A stretch of 64,000 nt of DNA from an uncultured Sulfitobacter sp. GTDB taxonomy: Bacteria > Pseudomonadota > Alphaproteobacteria > Rhodobacterales > Rhodobacteraceae. The stretch covers positions 1 to 64,000 of the forward strand of contig CALFWM010000008.1 of the NCBI GenBank assembly GCA_937928635.1. The letters run 5' to 3'. Of the stretch, positions 36,195 to 45,885 are shown in pieces. Both the position numbers and the translations under genes were made by a program. How positions within the stretch are numbered: the first letter of the stretch is position 1; every line of letters begins with the position of its first letter. Below the pieces are notes generated by a model. That model worked only from the letters and a program-made list of their open reading frames with translations. It had not been told where the DNA came from and searched no databases.

Positions 36195-37520
36195 ATGAAG
36201 AAGTTTGTAATGGCCGCAGGCGCAGGCACCCTCGCGGGTGTCTTGGCCACAACACAAATCGCCGGTCCGCTGTTGGCGCAAGAATCCGCCAAGACTGAAA
36301 ACGTCTATGAACAGCTGGACCTTTTTGGCGATATTTTTGAACGCATCCGCGCGCAATACGTCGAAGAGACCGACAGTTCAGAGCTGATTGAGGCGGCAAT
36401 CAACGGTATGCTGACCTCGCTTGATCCGCATTCCAGCTATCTGTCCCCCAAGGATGCCGCCAAGATGCGCGAGCAGACGCGCGGCGAGTTTGGTGGCCTC
36501 GGGATTGAGGTCACGCAGGAAGATGGTTTTGTAAAAGTCGTCTCACCCATTGATGGCACCCCTGCCGCGGAGGCCGGGATTGAGGCGGGCGATTTCATCA
36601 CCCACGTGAACGGCGACAGCCTGTTGGGTCTGGTGCTGGATGACGCGGTAGAGCAGATGCGCGGCCCCGTCGGGTCAGAAATCATCATCACTGTTGTGCG
36701 TGAGGGTGAGCCGGAACCGTTCGATGTTTCCATCATTCGCGACACTATTCAACTGACCGCCGTGCGCGCCCGCACTGAGGGCGACACGCCGGTGCTGCGC
36801 CTGACCACCTTTAACGAGCAGACCTTTCCCAAGATGAAAGAAGAGCTTGAAAAGCAGGTTGAAGCCCTTGGCGGCATCGAAAACGTCAACGGTTTTGTCA
36901 TCGACATGCGCAACAACCCAGGTGGATTGCTGAACCAGGCGATTGCTGTTTCCGATGCCTTCCTTGAGAAGGGTGAGATCGTCAGCACACGTGGCCGCGA
37001 TCCCGGCGACGGAGACCGGGTGAATGCCACGCCGGGTGATCTGGCCCAGGGCAAGCCGATTGTGGTGCTGATCAATGGCGGTTCTGCCTCGGCCTCTGAA
37101 ATTGTGGCAGGAGCGTTGCAGGATCATCGCCGTGCAATTGTGATCGGGACCAAGAGTTTTGGCAAAGGCTCTGTGCAGACGGTCATGCCGTTGCGCGGCA
37201 ACGGGGCCATGCGCCTGACCACGGCGCGCTATTACACACCGTCCGGCCGATCCATTCAGGCGCTGGGTGTGTCACCTGACATCATCGTGGCCCAGCCGCC
37301 CCGTCGCCCCGAAAGCGAAGATGAGGAAACACCGCGCCGCAATCTGCGTTCAGAGGCGGACCTGCGCGGCAGCCTGAACAACGACAGCCTGACCGAAGAC
37401 CAGATCAAGCAAATCGAAGCTGACCGCGCCAAGGCCGAGAAAGCCGCTGATCTGCGTGAGGAAGATTATCAACTGGCCTATGCCATTGATATTCTGAAGG
37501 GCCTGTCCGCGCTGGACTAA
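36195..37520 (+). CDS. ctpA: Carboxy-terminal processing protease, S41 family
   Basis: A 441-residue protein exported by a signal sequence (MKKFVMAAGAGTLAGVLATTQIAGPLLAQ). It has a PDZ domain ('GIEVTQEDGFVKVVSPIDGTPAAEAGIEAGD') and an S41 peptidase core with the Ser/Lys dyad region ('GGSASASEIVAGALQDH' and 'KSFGKGSVQTVMPL'). It degrades or processes periplasmic proteins, often together with cell-wall hydrolases, which fits the EnvC neighbour. ATG 36195 is preferred over 36183, which lies inside envC. A strong terminator follows. Confidence 0.95.
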   Translation: MKKFVMAAGAGTLAGVLATTQIAGPLLAQESAKTENVYEQLDLFGDIFERIRAQYVEETDSSELIEAAINGMLTSLDPHSSYLSPKDAAKMREQTRGEFGGLGIEVTQEDGFVKVVSPIDGTPAAEAGIEAGDFITHVNGDSLLGLVLDDAVEQMRGPVGSEIIITVVREGEPEPFDVSIIRDTIQLTAVRARTEGDTPVLRLTTFNEQTFPKMKEELEKQVEALGGIENVNGFVIDMRNNPGGLLNQAIAVSDAFLEKGEIVSTRGRDPGDGDRVNATPGDLAQGKPIVVLINGGSASASEIVAGALQDHRRAIVIGTKSFGKGSVQTVMPLRGNGAMRLTTARYYTPSGRSIQALGVSPDIIVAQPPRRPESEDEETPRRNLRSEADLRGSLNNDSLTEDQIKQIEADRAKAEKAADLREEDYQLAYAIDILKGLSALD

Positions 37521-37540
37521 AACCGGGACGTGAAATGATG

Positions 37541-37574
37541 AAAAAGGCTCATGTCAGTGACGTGGGCCTTTTTT
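37541..37574 (+). terminator. Rho-independent terminator after ctpA
   Basis: AAAAAGGCTCATGT pairs with ACGTGGGCCTTTTTT (with G-U pairs) around CAGTG, and the stem is followed by a T run. It is placed 20 bases after the ctpA stop. Confidence 0.85.
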
Positions 37575-37640
37575 GTTAGGGTGTCGTTGTGTTGCTGGAT
37601 GAGCTTGCCCGGATGCGTACCGTTTTGCAGCTTTAACCCT

Positions 37641-38123
37641 TCAAAATGAACGGCGATAACGGATAGAGAGTGTTTCGCGACCCGGGTTCCGGCTCCGCAA
37701 TCCGCCGTTTGAAAGATGATCAATGGCAATCGACACGCTGGAAGTGTCGGTTAACCGATACCCGACCCCGACAAGACTGCGGATTTGCACGTGCCCGCCC
37801 AGATCATTGCCGCTGCTGCCAAAATCATACAGGCCCGCCGCGAGGCTTCCTTCCAAAAACCATCTTTGTGAGAGCTCCGAGAGGACAGAAAATCCAACGC
37901 CAGCAAAGACATCCCGGTCAGTGTCGACTTGCAAAACAGCGAACCTGGAAAGATCACCCCATCGAAAGCTGTGAATGGGGTCTGAATGGATTTCGAGCTG
38001 AAATGAGGCGGTATCCCCGGAACTGTCCAGATCATCAAGGCCTACACCAAACACGACATCAGCTGCGTGTACTCCAGTGCTGCTGATTAGGAGGGAGAAG
38101 AGTGTTGCGCGAAGAAGAGTCAT
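37641..38123 (-). CDS. pagL: Lipid A 3-O-deacylase (PagL-like outer-membrane protein)
   Basis: A 160-residue protein with a signal peptide (TLLRATLFSLLISSTGVHA) and amphipathic beta strands. PagL's catalytic residues are visible near the C-terminus: His and Ser in 'IDHLSNGGL', then 'NPGRETLSIRYR' with the Glu. It ends in a Phe ('RYRRSF'), as outer-membrane barrels do. PagL removes the 3-O-acyl chain of lipid A in the outer membrane. Single gene, convergent with ctpA; 173 bases of AT-rich sequence without recognised features separate its start from the anti-sigma gene end. Confidence 0.85.
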   Translation of the reverse strand: MTLLRATLFSLLISSTGVHAADVVFGVGLDDLDSSGDTASFQLEIHSDPIHSFRWGDLSRFAVLQVDTDRDVFAGVGFSVLSELSQRWFLEGSLAAGLYDFGSSGNDLGGHVQIRSLVGVGYRLTDTSSVSIAIDHLSNGGLRSRNPGRETLSIRYRRSF

Positions 38124-38296
38124 AATTTCATTTCAATGCTTGTTGCGTGTATACGAAACAAAATAAGATTAGGAACCAAAGAGTACCAAACAACATTACG
38201 TGATTATCTTGCAAGAAATTCAGACGCGGAGCCGTTCGAACCCATGCACATTGTACGACTCTGGTTTATCAAACTCAAAGAATCGGTCAAGTCCTT

Positions 38297-39076
38297 CTAA
38301 AGGCTTGTGATTACTTGCTGTGACAATGCTTCAACACGCGCAAGGTCACTGCCGCCAATCAGGTAATATCCAACCCCATCTTTCACCCAGCTGACCCCGG
38401 CGAGATTATGGCTGGTAGAGGTTCTTGGCCCGCGGTCTTCCGCGCCGACACGGGTCAGGCAAAGCGCCATGGGGGTGCCATCGCCGTCCAGATATGCCAT
38501 TTGCAATAGTGGTTTGCCGTTCCAGCCCAAGATCTGCGCGCGTTTGAACTCAAGCCCATCAATATCTATCGCAGGTGTCAGCGTGACAGCAAAATCAACC
38601 GTGGCCTGTGCCAATACGGATGCTGTGTCTGTTGGATCCTGCTCGGCCTTTTCCAGCGTCTGTGTGACATAAAGCGCCTGATAGGAGGCCACTGCATCAA
38701 CCCATTTGGGCGCGCCGGGCGTGGCTGTGGGTGTCAGCAAGGGGGCAAGCAGCACCCCTGCGGCAAAAGACGCGGCAACCGCGGTGGGCACCCAGAACCG
38801 GCGCATCAAGGGTTTGTGGGGCAGGTTTGCGGCAGGCGGCGCTACAAGAGCGCCAGGTTTCAGCAGATCAGCAGGCAGCGCGGGGGCGGCCAGAACTGCA
38901 GGGTCCAAGATCATTTGCAAATTGCTCATGGGCAGGTCAAGGGCCGCCAGACGTTCCACCAACGCGACATCATGCGCCAGCGCATCGTCAATCTGCGCGG
39001 CAACTGGTGGTTCCAGAACGCCGTCAAGATAGGCGGTCAGCACCTCATCTGTGATTTGATCATTCGCGTCCGTCAT
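38297..39076 (-). CDS. Anti-sigma factor, membrane-bound
   Basis: A 259-residue protein with an N-terminal anti-sigma domain of the RskA/ChrR-less type ('TDEVLTAYLDGVLEPPVAAQIDDALA'), no zinc-binding HxxxCxxC, one membrane segment ('VPTAVAASFAAGVLLAPLL', about residues 97-115) and a periplasmic C-terminal domain. The start is ATG 39076 overlapping the sigma gene stop as TGATG. It should hold the adjacent ECF sigma factor at the membrane until a periplasmic signal arrives. Confidence 0.88.
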   Translation of the reverse strand: MTDANDQITDEVLTAYLDGVLEPPVAAQIDDALAHDVALVERLAALDLPMSNLQMILDPAVLAAPALPADLLKPGALVAPPAANLPHKPLMRRFWVPTAVAASFAAGVLLAPLLTPTATPGAPKWVDAVASYQALYVTQTLEKAEQDPTDTASVLAQATVDFAVTLTPAIDIDGLEFKRAQILGWNGKPLLQMAYLDGDGTPMALCLTRVGAEDRGPRTSTSHNLAGVSWVKDGVGYYLIGGSDLARVEALSQQVITSL

Positions 39077-39645
39077 CACCTTGCTCCCTCATCCGGGAAA
39101 GCCTGCGCAAGCGATTTGCGCGCCACGGCAAGCCTGCTCATCACCGTACCAATGGGGATGTCCAGATCAGCCGCTGCTTCTTTGTACGTATACCCTTCCA
39201 GATAGACCAACGTGAGGGTTTCACGCTGTGCTTCTGGCAAGGCTCCTATTGCCTTAAACACTTCACCCGCGAAAATATTCATTTCCGGGCTGAGCTGATC
39301 TGATTCAAGTGCAATTTCTTCGACCGGGATCAGGCCATTGCCGCGCCGCACGGCCTGCGCGCGCGCTTCATTCAGCCAGATCCGTCGCGTAATTGTGAAC
39401 ACCCAACGGTCCAGATGTGTGCCGGGCTGGAACTTTTCCGCCTGCTCCAGCGCGCGGATCACGGCCCGCTGCGCCAGATCATCTGCATCCGCACGACGCC
39501 CCGAGAGCACAAGTGCATAGCGCCAGACACGCGGATAAATTTCTGGCAACCCGTTACGAACAAGGTCCGTTGCGTTTATTTTCTCAGCGGCATGAATAAT
39601 TTTGGCCTCGCGGGTGTTGAAGGTAATAGCACGGTCAGACGGCAC
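39076..39645 (-). CDS. RNA polymerase ECF sigma factor
   Basis: A 189-residue sigma-70 family factor with region 2 ('VWRYALVLSGRRADADDLAQRAVIRALEQAEKF', 'RWVFTITRRIWLNEARA') and region 4 ('LPEAQRETLTLVYLEGYTYKEAAADLDIPIGTVMSRLAVARKSL'). It begins at GTG 39645 and its first ~28 residues are not typical, so a later start is possible. It is divergent from the YceI-cytochrome c gene by 47 bases, which makes that gene its likely target along with its own operon. Confidence 0.92.
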   Translation of the reverse strand: MPSDRAITFNTREAKIIHAAEKINATDLVRNGLPEIYPRVWRYALVLSGRRADADDLAQRAVIRALEQAEKFQPGTHLDRWVFTITRRIWLNEARAQAVRRGNGLIPVEEIALESDQLSPEMNIFAGEVFKAIGALPEAQRETLTLVYLEGYTYKEAAADLDIPIGTVMSRLAVARKSLAQAFPDEGAR

Positions 39646-39692
39646 CGTGATGCACGCCTATCTTGGGCAGACTTTAAAGGGAGTATTACACT

Positions 39693-40628
39693 TTGTACAA
39701 ACTCAAAAATCTCATGACAGCGGCCCTTTTTGCGGCACTGGGCAGCATGGCCACGGCAGACAGCTGGACTTTGAACGCTGACGCATCCCGTATCGCATTT
39801 GGATCGGTCAAGAAAGACACGGTGGGCGAGGTCCATTCGTTTGAAGGTCTTTCCGGCACGGTAGGCGCAGATGGCGCGGCAGAAATCGAAATTGACTTAT
39901 CCTCGGTCGAAACTCTGATCGACATCCGCAACGAGCGGATGGTGGAGCACGTGTTCAAAAATGCCCCCAAAGCAATGTTGAACGCGCAGATCGACATGGC
40001 CGAAGTGTCAGCGCTGGCCGTAGGCGCAAGCACGGTTGTGGATGCAACCGGCAATGTTGAACTTGCCGGCAACGTATTGGAACTGGACGCTGAACTCTTT
40101 GTGCTGCGCGTCAGCGAAAGCCAGGTTCTGGTCTCAACCAATGACATGATCATGCTGTCCATCGCGGACATGGGTCTGACGGCGGGCATCGACAAACTGA
40201 TGGAACTGGCCAAACTGCCCAGCATCACGCGGGTCAGCCCGGTTACGCTGCGTCTGGTCTTTGACATGGACGAGAAAAAAGCAGAGGCCGCTCCTGCTGC
40301 CGCAACAACGGAGGTCGCCTTGGCTGGCGACCCCACCGCCGGCAAGAAGGTGTTTCGTAAGTGCAAGGCGTGCCACAGCCTGAAGGAGGGCAAAAATGGC
40401 GCAGGCCCGTCGCTGCATGGCATCATGGGTGCCGCAGTCGCACAGGCTGACGGCTTTCGTTATTCAAAGGCAATGGCTGACTCTGGCGTCACATGGACTG
40501 CGGAAACCCTTGCGGGCTACCTTGCCGATCCAAAAGGCTATATGCCGGGCAATAAAATGGCCTTCCGGGGCCTGCGCAAGGGGGCAGATATCGAAAACGT
40601 GATAGCCTATCTGGCAGAAGAAAGCTGA
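39693..40628 (+). CDS. YceI-like / class I cytochrome c fusion, periplasmic
   Basis: A 311-residue protein starting at TTG 39693 behind AAAGGGAG. It has a signal peptide (LMTAALFAALGSMATA). The YceI lipocalin-like domain spans about residues 22-190 ('DSWTLNADASRIAFGSVKK'). An Ala-rich linker (EKKAEAAPAAATTEVALA) follows. The cytochrome c domain has heme motif CKACH in 'FRKCKACHSL' and axial Met in 'YMPGNKMAF'. YceI domains bind isoprenoid quinone-like lipids, so the fusion could oxidise or reduce a bound lipid and pass electrons to the cytochrome pool; that is inference. It is divergent from the ECF sigma gene. Confidence 0.92.
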   Translation: MYKLKNLMTAALFAALGSMATADSWTLNADASRIAFGSVKKDTVGEVHSFEGLSGTVGADGAAEIEIDLSSVETLIDIRNERMVEHVFKNAPKAMLNAQIDMAEVSALAVGASTVVDATGNVELAGNVLELDAELFVLRVSESQVLVSTNDMIMLSIADMGLTAGIDKLMELAKLPSITRVSPVTLRLVFDMDEKKAEAAPAAATTEVALAGDPTAGKKVFRKCKACHSLKEGKNGAGPSLHGIMGAAVAQADGFRYSKAMADSGVTWTAETLAGYLADPKGYMPGNKMAFRGLRKGADIENVIAYLAEES

Positions 40629-40635
40629 TCAGAGG

Positions 40636-41436
40636 TTAGATATCCAAAACCAAAGGGCAATGGTCGGACACCTCGGGTGAATAGACCACATCAAACCCCC
40701 TGACCGCTTTGGGCCGGTTCACCAACATGTAATCCGCAAAACGGCCGGGTTTTTTGTACTGGCTGTTACGGGTGCCCTCAAATCCGCCACTGGTGACCAA
40801 TTCAGTAAACCCCGCATCCGTCAGATAGGTCAGGGTTTCACCGTCCGCCCTCACGTTGAAGTCTCCACAGATGACCCGCAGATCGCTGCCCTCTGACACC
40901 TGATCAGAGAGGGCCAGCAACCGTCTGGCCTGTGCTGCGCGCTCAGGCGTGTCCATCTTGCCTGCCAAATCCCGCAACCCATGCATATGCGTGACGCTTA
41001 TGGTGCGATTTTGTAAATGATCAAACAACCGCACCCCGTGGGCGGAGCGGGAGCGCGGGTGATCCCCATATCCATCAGCGCCGTAGGATTTATGAACAAA
41101 CCCCTGTACCTGCGCGATCACCGGGTGGGATTTATGCACAAAAGTTGCCAGGCCCCATTGTGAGGGCACCTGTGTTTCACCGTCCCACAACACGCCCTGT
41201 GCGGCGGGGCAAAAGGTTGCGACGTGATCGGGCAGGGCCGTGGAGACATCGCGAAAGAAATTGGCGCGCTGGGGCAGGATGTGGTCCCCGTCGCGGTAGG
41301 TCAGCCAGTCCTGATCGGTTGCGGGGCTGTGCACGACCTCCTGCAGGCATAAAACATCAGGGCGCTCGTCAGCTACATAGCTGTGCAACGCATCATGCAA
41401 CTTGCCGCCCCAGCCGTTCAGACAGATGATCCGCAT
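40636..41436 (-). CDS. Endonuclease/exonuclease/phosphatase family protein
   Basis: A 266-residue DNase I-like fold protein: 'MRIICLNGWGG' start, 'DVLCLQEVVHSP' (metal-binding Glu), 'VICGDFNVRADGE' (GDFN) and 'EVSDHCPLVLDI' (SDH). All four catalytic motifs of the superfamily are present, so it should be an active Mg-dependent phosphodiesterase or phosphatase. No signal peptide. The substrate cannot be predicted. It converges on the YceI-cytochrome gene with 7 bases between ends. Confidence 0.88.
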   Translation of the reverse strand: MRIICLNGWGGKLHDALHSYVADERPDVLCLQEVVHSPATDQDWLTYRDGDHILPQRANFFRDVSTALPDHVATFCPAAQGVLWDGETQVPSQWGLATFVHKSHPVIAQVQGFVHKSYGADGYGDHPRSRSAHGVRLFDHLQNRTISVTHMHGLRDLAGKMDTPERAAQARRLLALSDQVSEGSDLRVICGDFNVRADGETLTYLTDAGFTELVTSGGFEGTRNSQYKKPGRFADYMLVNRPKAVRGFDVVYSPEVSDHCPLVLDI

Positions 41437-41457
41437 GCTGTCCTCGCGATCTTTGGG

Positions 41458-41829
41458 TTAAGTGGTTTCCAGACAATGACGGCGAAACGCCTGTTTCAGC
41501 ATGTCCAACTCGGCGCGCAGCAGGTCCAGTTCCGCCAGAATATCATCGCCCAGCGCCTCACCGGCCAGCAGGGTTACGTGGCCTATTTTCTCATCCGCTG
41601 CTTTGTCACTGATGACGAGGGTCTGTACCCCATCTGAAATCGCCTCTGGGGGGATCGGGATCGACAGCTGCCAATGCCCCAAGTTTTCATCGTGTTTGAG
41701 TGTGACACCTTCAACACCCTGGCTTTGATGGGTGACGTCGATCTGCGGCACACCGGCCCCGGCCTGGGTGATGATCCCCTGCCAGACACCCTGCATCATT
41801 TTGGTTTTGGTCAGCGTGAGTGTGCTCAT
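41458..41829 (-). CDS. Conserved hypothetical protein, coiled-coil C-terminus
   Basis: A 123-residue protein with a beta-rich N-terminal part ('HWQLSIPIPPEAISDGVQTLVISD') and a C-terminal helix with heptad pattern ('DDILAELDLLRAELDMLKQAFRRHCL'). No known domain recognised. It lies 12 bases after the DUF6478 gene and is probably co-transcribed with it. ATG 41829 was chosen over 41838 for an AGGA site ten bases upstream. Confidence 0.7.
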   Translation of the reverse strand: MSTLTLTKTKMMQGVWQGIITQAGAGVPQIDVTHQSQGVEGVTLKHDENLGHWQLSIPIPPEAISDGVQTLVISDKAADEKIGHVTLLAGEALGDDILAELDLLRAELDMLKQAFRRHCLETT

Positions 41830-41841
41830 AGTCAGCAATTC

Positions 41842-42615
41842 CTAAAGCGAGGCGCGCGGACGGCGCGAAAAGGTCAGATCGCGCAGAACCACCTGGTTCA
41901 TCTCGGGGCCCTCAAAAATAATGTCGATCCAGGCGCGCTCCACCCGTTTTTCGTTGAGGTTGGAATAGGCCAGATCAAACTCCACCCGAATGTTGTCTTC
42001 CTTCAGGGGGAGTTCGCGCACGATCTGCTCGGTGTTGGGGCCATGGCGCACATTGAGGCGGGCAAAGATTTCCAGCGGCTGTTCCATTTCAACAATCACA
42101 TCCATGCGCAAAAGATGCGTGCGGCGCAGGCCGTTGACCCCCTCATCCGGCAGGTCAATCACCAATGACAGAAACGACCCGTCAAAGTTGAATACATCCA
42201 TGCGCAGACCGTAAGGGGCCAGGTCTTCTTCGCGCAGATTGCGCAATTGGCGCAGGGTCAGCTCGGAAAAATCGCAGTCATGAAACAGGGTGACTTCGTC
42301 CCCCAACATGGATTTTGTTTGCACCGCGCTGAGCCCCGGGGTGGGCAAGGGGCCGCGCCACAACTCCGGGCGCCATGCCCAATCTGCGTTGTGCGGTTTG
42401 GCAAAGCTGTTGGAGCCGATCATCGGCAAGGCCAGCCGTTCGTCCGCCTTGTGGATCAGCCGATCCAGATGAGATTTCAACAGCCGCGCCCGGCTGCGCT
42501 GGCGGCGCAGGACAGATAATTCCGTGCGGTGTGCATGGCGCGCCGCACGCGCCCAGCGCATCAGGGTGCGGGCATGCAGCCTGCCATCCAAAAAACTCAG
42601 TCCGATTTTGGACAT
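41842..42615 (-). CDS. DUF6478 family protein (Rhodobacterales-specific)
   Basis: A 257-residue soluble protein with a basic N-terminal helix region ('RWARAARHAHRTELSVLRRQRSRARLLKSHLDRLIH'), the conserved 'WAWRPELWRGPLP' and a C-terminal beta-rich domain ('LFHDCDFSELTLRQLRN', 'GSFLSLVIDLPDEG', 'NIRVEFDLAYSNLNEKRVERAWIDIIFEGPEMNQV'). This pattern matches DUF6478. Function unknown; the C-terminal half resembles a carbohydrate-binding jelly-roll by secondary-structure feel only. The 143 bases upstream hold no recognised feature. Confidence 0.8.
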   Translation of the reverse strand: MSKIGLSFLDGRLHARTLMRWARAARHAHRTELSVLRRQRSRARLLKSHLDRLIHKADERLALPMIGSNSFAKPHNADWAWRPELWRGPLPTPGLSAVQTKSMLGDEVTLFHDCDFSELTLRQLRNLREEDLAPYGLRMDVFNFDGSFLSLVIDLPDEGVNGLRRTHLLRMDVIVEMEQPLEIFARLNVRHGPNTEQIVRELPLKEDNIRVEFDLAYSNLNEKRVERAWIDIIFEGPEMNQVVLRDLTFSRRPRASL

Positions 42616-42758
42616 GGGGTACGTCGCCTCATTTCACTCTGACGCAGCTTATCGCCGCGAAAGATTGCGTTCAAATGAATTGGCAACAATGTCATGGCGA
42701 ATTGTGCTTGTGTTGCTAAATCGGAAACAATTGCAGCGCGCGGCGCGTTCCTGCGCTG

Positions 42759-43343
42759 TTACCTGCCCGAATGTGCCAGGCTGATCAGCTCCGCGATCAC
42801 ATCGCGACCCTCCTCAGACGTCGCCCGGCTGTCTTTGGCCCCATACAGGGCCACACCGATCATCTGATCCCCCACACGGGCCACACCGCGCCAATGGGCC
42901 ACGTCCAATCCGCGCGCCGGTGGTTTGCCTTCGGCACGAAAGGTCACTGTGTCGTTGCTGACTTGTTCATCCGCAATACGTGCCAGTTTGACCGCGTCGG
43001 CAACCTCCTGCGCGCTGGCAAGCGGTTCATCGGGTGCCAAGGGGGTCACGCTGACAGTGATCAGGCCCAGCGGTGCCCCCCCGGCCAGCCGATCGACCCC
43101 AAAGGCATCACAGCGCGCCATCAGCGCAAACTGTTGGCGCAGCGTTGTCTTGTCGATGCAAAAGCCCTCTGGCGGAAACAGCGTAAAGGCCCCCTGCGCC
43201 ATCTGGGTCTGGGACAAGGCCATAGGTTTGGCAGGCTCACCCATAAGCCCGCCAAGGATTCCGTCGGTATTCACATCATCACAGGCGCTGAGACCCAAGA
43301 GGGTTCCAGCCAGGGCAGCGCCCTTACAGATCCATGTAGTCAT
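42759..43343 (-). CDS. Hypothetical lipoprotein
   Basis: A 194-residue protein whose leader ends in a lipobox ('[11 protein letters not shown]'), so it is exported and lipidated. The remainder has two or three conserved cysteines ('[13 protein letters not shown]', 'LMARCDAFG') and no known domain. It starts at ATG 43343, 17 bases inside the 3' end of ilvD, so it is read from the same transcript. Its link with isoleucine/valine synthesis is probably only positional. Confidence 0.8.
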   Translation of the reverse strand: MTTWICKGAALAGTLLGLSACDDVNTDGILGGLMGEPAKPMALSQTQMAQGAFTLFPPEGFCIDKTTLRQQFALMARCDAFGVDRLAGGAPLGLITVSVTPLAPDEPLASAQEVADAVKLARIADEQVSNDTVTFRAEGKPPARGLDVAHWRGVARVGDQMIGVALYGAKDSRATSEEGRDVIAELISLAHSGR

Positions 43344-45090
43344 GCGTCTCTTTCGCGGCACCCGGATGGGTCACGGCCCCAAGGTAGGTTGGGCCGACAA
43401 GCTGTGCGTATTTCCACAGCGTGCCAGAGGCGTAGTTGGTCGGGCGTGCCCCGGTCCAGGCTGCTTTACGCTTGGCCAGTTCCTCATCCGACAGATCAAC
43501 TGAAATGGTGCCTTCAATGGCGTTCAACGTGATCATGTCGCCGTTGTTGATCAACGCGATTGGCCCGCCATGCGCAGCCTCTGGCCCCACGTGGCCCACG
43601 CAGAACCCGCGTGTTGCACCAGAGAACCGTCCATCGGTGATCAGCGCGACCTTTTTGCCCATGCCCTGGCCAGACAGCGCCGCCGTGGTTGCCAGCATTT
43701 CGCGCATACCCGGCCCGCCTGCGGGGCCCTCATTGCGGATCACAAAGACGTCGCCTTCGTTGTAAGTGCGGTTTTGCACGGCTTCAAAAGCGTCCTGTTC
43801 ACATTCAAAGATCAGCGCGGGGCCGGTGAACACAATGTCTTCCTCGCCCATGCCTGCGATTTTCACGATGGCCCCTTCAGGAGCAAGGTTGCCTTTCAGG
43901 CCCACAACGCCACCGGTGGTGGACAGCGGGTTTGCTACCGTGTGGATCACTTTGCCATCCGCCTCACGCGTGACCTTGTCGAGCACTTCACCCATGCTTT
44001 CGCCCGTCGCGGTCATGCAGTCTTCGTGGATCAGGCCTGCCTTGCGCAACTCGTTCATCACCACGGGCACGCCGCCTGCCTCGTAAAGGTCTTTGGCCAC
44101 GTAAGCGCCACCGGGCTTCATATCGACAAAATAAGGCGTGTCACGGAAGATCTCGCAGACGTCATCAAGGAAGAAATCAATGCCGCACTCATGCGCCATT
44201 GCAGGCAGGTGCAGACCGGCGTTGGTGGACCCCCCCGTGCAGGCCACGATGCGCGCGGCGTTTTCAAAGGCTTCGCGGGTACAGATGTCACGCGCGCGGA
44301 TGTTCTTTTCGATCAGGTGCATCACCGCAGCCCCGGACGCGCGACCATATTCGTCGCGGTCTTTGTAAGGGGCAGGCATGCCCGAGGAGTTCGGCAGTGC
44401 AAGGCCAATCGCCTCACTCACACAAGCCATCGTATTGGCGGTGAACTGGCCGCCACAAGCACCCGCAGAGGGGCAGGCGACACGCTCAAGAATTTCCAGC
44501 TCCGCCTCGGTCATGGTGCCGGATTGGTAGTTACCGACAGCCTCAAACATGTCCTGCACAGTTAGGTCACGCTCGGCAAAGGACTGGGGCACATCCGCAC
44601 CTTTGGGGGTCTTACCCGGCAGGATAGACCCCCCATAAAGAAACACAGACGGCACATTGAGGCGCAGCATCGCCATCATCATGCCGGGCAGGGATTTGTC
44701 ACAGCCCGCAAGACCCACGATCGCGTCATAGCAGTGGCCGCGCATGGTCAACTCAACCGTGTCGGCAATTGCTTCGCGTGAGGCGAGGGAGGAGCGCATG
44801 CCCTCGTGCCCCATGGCGATACCGTCGGTCACGGTGATGGTGGTGAATTCACGCGGCGTGCCGTCCTCATCCTTGACGCCGACCTTCACGGCCTGGGCCT
44901 GACGCGACAGTGCGATGTTACAGGGGGCCGCTTCGTTCCAGCAGGTGGCGACGCCAACCAGCGGCTGATGAATCTCCTCTTCCGTCATGCCCATCGCGTA
45001 ATAATAGGACCGATGTGGTGCCCGCGCGGGCCCTTCGGTCACATGGCGGCTGGGTAATTTGGACTTATCAAAACGCTGGTTGCTGGACAT
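43324..45090 (-). CDS. ilvD: Dihydroxy-acid dehydratase
   Basis: A 588-residue Fe-S dehydratase for the third common step of Ile/Val synthesis. Cluster-ligand regions '[15 protein letters not shown]' and '[19 protein letters not shown]' are present, with '[14 protein letters not shown]' further on. ATG 45090 follows GGAGGG; an in-frame ATG 30 bases upstream lacks a site. Length is typical of the short bacterial form. Confidence 0.97.
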   Translation of the reverse strand: MSSNQRFDKSKLPSRHVTEGPARAPHRSYYYAMGMTEEEIHQPLVGVATCWNEAAPCNIALSRQAQAVKVGVKDEDGTPREFTTITVTDGIAMGHEGMRSSLASREAIADTVELTMRGHCYDAIVGLAGCDKSLPGMMMAMLRLNVPSVFLYGGSILPGKTPKGADVPQSFAERDLTVQDMFEAVGNYQSGTMTEAELEILERVACPSAGACGGQFTANTMACVSEAIGLALPNSSGMPAPYKDRDEYGRASGAAVMHLIEKNIRARDICTREAFENAARIVACTGGSTNAGLHLPAMAHECGIDFFLDDVCEIFRDTPYFVDMKPGGAYVAKDLYEAGGVPVVMNELRKAGLIHEDCMTATGESMGEVLDKVTREADGKVIHTVANPLSTTGGVVGLKGNLAPEGAIVKIAGMGEEDIVFTGPALIFECEQDAFEAVQNRTYNEGDVFVIRNEGPAGGPGMREMLATTAALSGQGMGKKVALITDGRFSGATRGFCVGHVGPEAAHGGPIALINNGDMITLNAIEGTISVDLSDEELAKRKAAWTGARPTNYASGTLWKYAQLVGPTYLGAVTHPGAAKETHDYMDL

Positions 45091-45230
45091 CGTGTGGCTC
45101 CCTCCTGAAACGTGCTTCATTCGATAGGGGAGGGAGCCGGTGCTGGCAAGTCAGATAAGGGCCCGTTCGCTCGCACGAAAAGACCCCCGGCGCAGGGTCG
45201 GGGACCGTGTCACGCCAGATCGGATGGCGA

Positions 45231-45834
45231 TCAGCTTGGCGTGTAGGGCAATGAGGAGTGGTGCAACACGATCTTCAGCGCGGTGACGCTTTCCTTGCTC
45301 AGTGTGCTGGTCGTGATGGCGGCGATACCCATGGTCGCAGCCAAGGCGACTGCGGTCGATGTTGCGCGTACCATCCTGCACGAACTGCGCGAATTTCGTG
45401 CAATTGCGCGGGGCGCGGGCGGACTGTTTGGTAACAAGCTGTCGATTGGGGTGCCGCCTCCATCGGTGCGTGTTTCATCCTGCTTGGCAATCGCCGGCTC
45501 CACCGCGTTTACCCGGAATTGCAGGTGGTGGTGTGCGAAGGTTTAACGGGACAGTCGTTGTCACAGCTCAAGGAGTGGCAATTGGATCTGGTGGTTGGCA
45601 CGCCCTCCAATAACCCGATGGTCCTCCATCAACCGCTCTTGACTGAAACAATCTGGGCCTGGGCTGCGCCAGATTGATCATGCCGTAGTGGTGCACGAGA
45701 TTGCCCTGTACTGGCGCCACAGCACCCCGATGCAAGATGATTTGCTCGCCCTGGCTGAACAGTTGATTGCGGTCAAACGCGAAATCCGCGATGCCCTTGC
45801 GGTAAAAAACCAGATGGCGCACACCGCGTTGTAA
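45231..45834 (+). pseudogene. Decayed LysR-family transcriptional regulator
   Basis: Fragments in several frames add up to the linker and effector domain of a LysR regulator. These are 'QLGV...VQHD' (45231-45272), 'VTLSLL...PMVAAKATAVDVARTILHELREFRAIARG' and 'LHRVYPELQVVVCEGLTGQ'. 'WQLDLVVGTPSNNPMVLHQPLLTETIWAWAA' follows. The C-terminal 'WRHSTPMQDDLLALAEQLIAV' ends at TAA 45832. At least three frame changes and one stop separate them, and the N-terminal winged helix is missing. It is a clear relic; no function expected. Confidence 0.8.
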
Positions 45835-45885
45835 ATTCCCGAACCGAAGTCTATTTTGCAAAGTATCAGTCAGGAAAGCCCCGCA

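Noticed and set aside
38124..38296. tRNA-like GTTCGAACC at about 38230 upstream of pagL
   Set aside because: No acceptor or anticodon stem can be built around it; only the short T-loop-like string is present.
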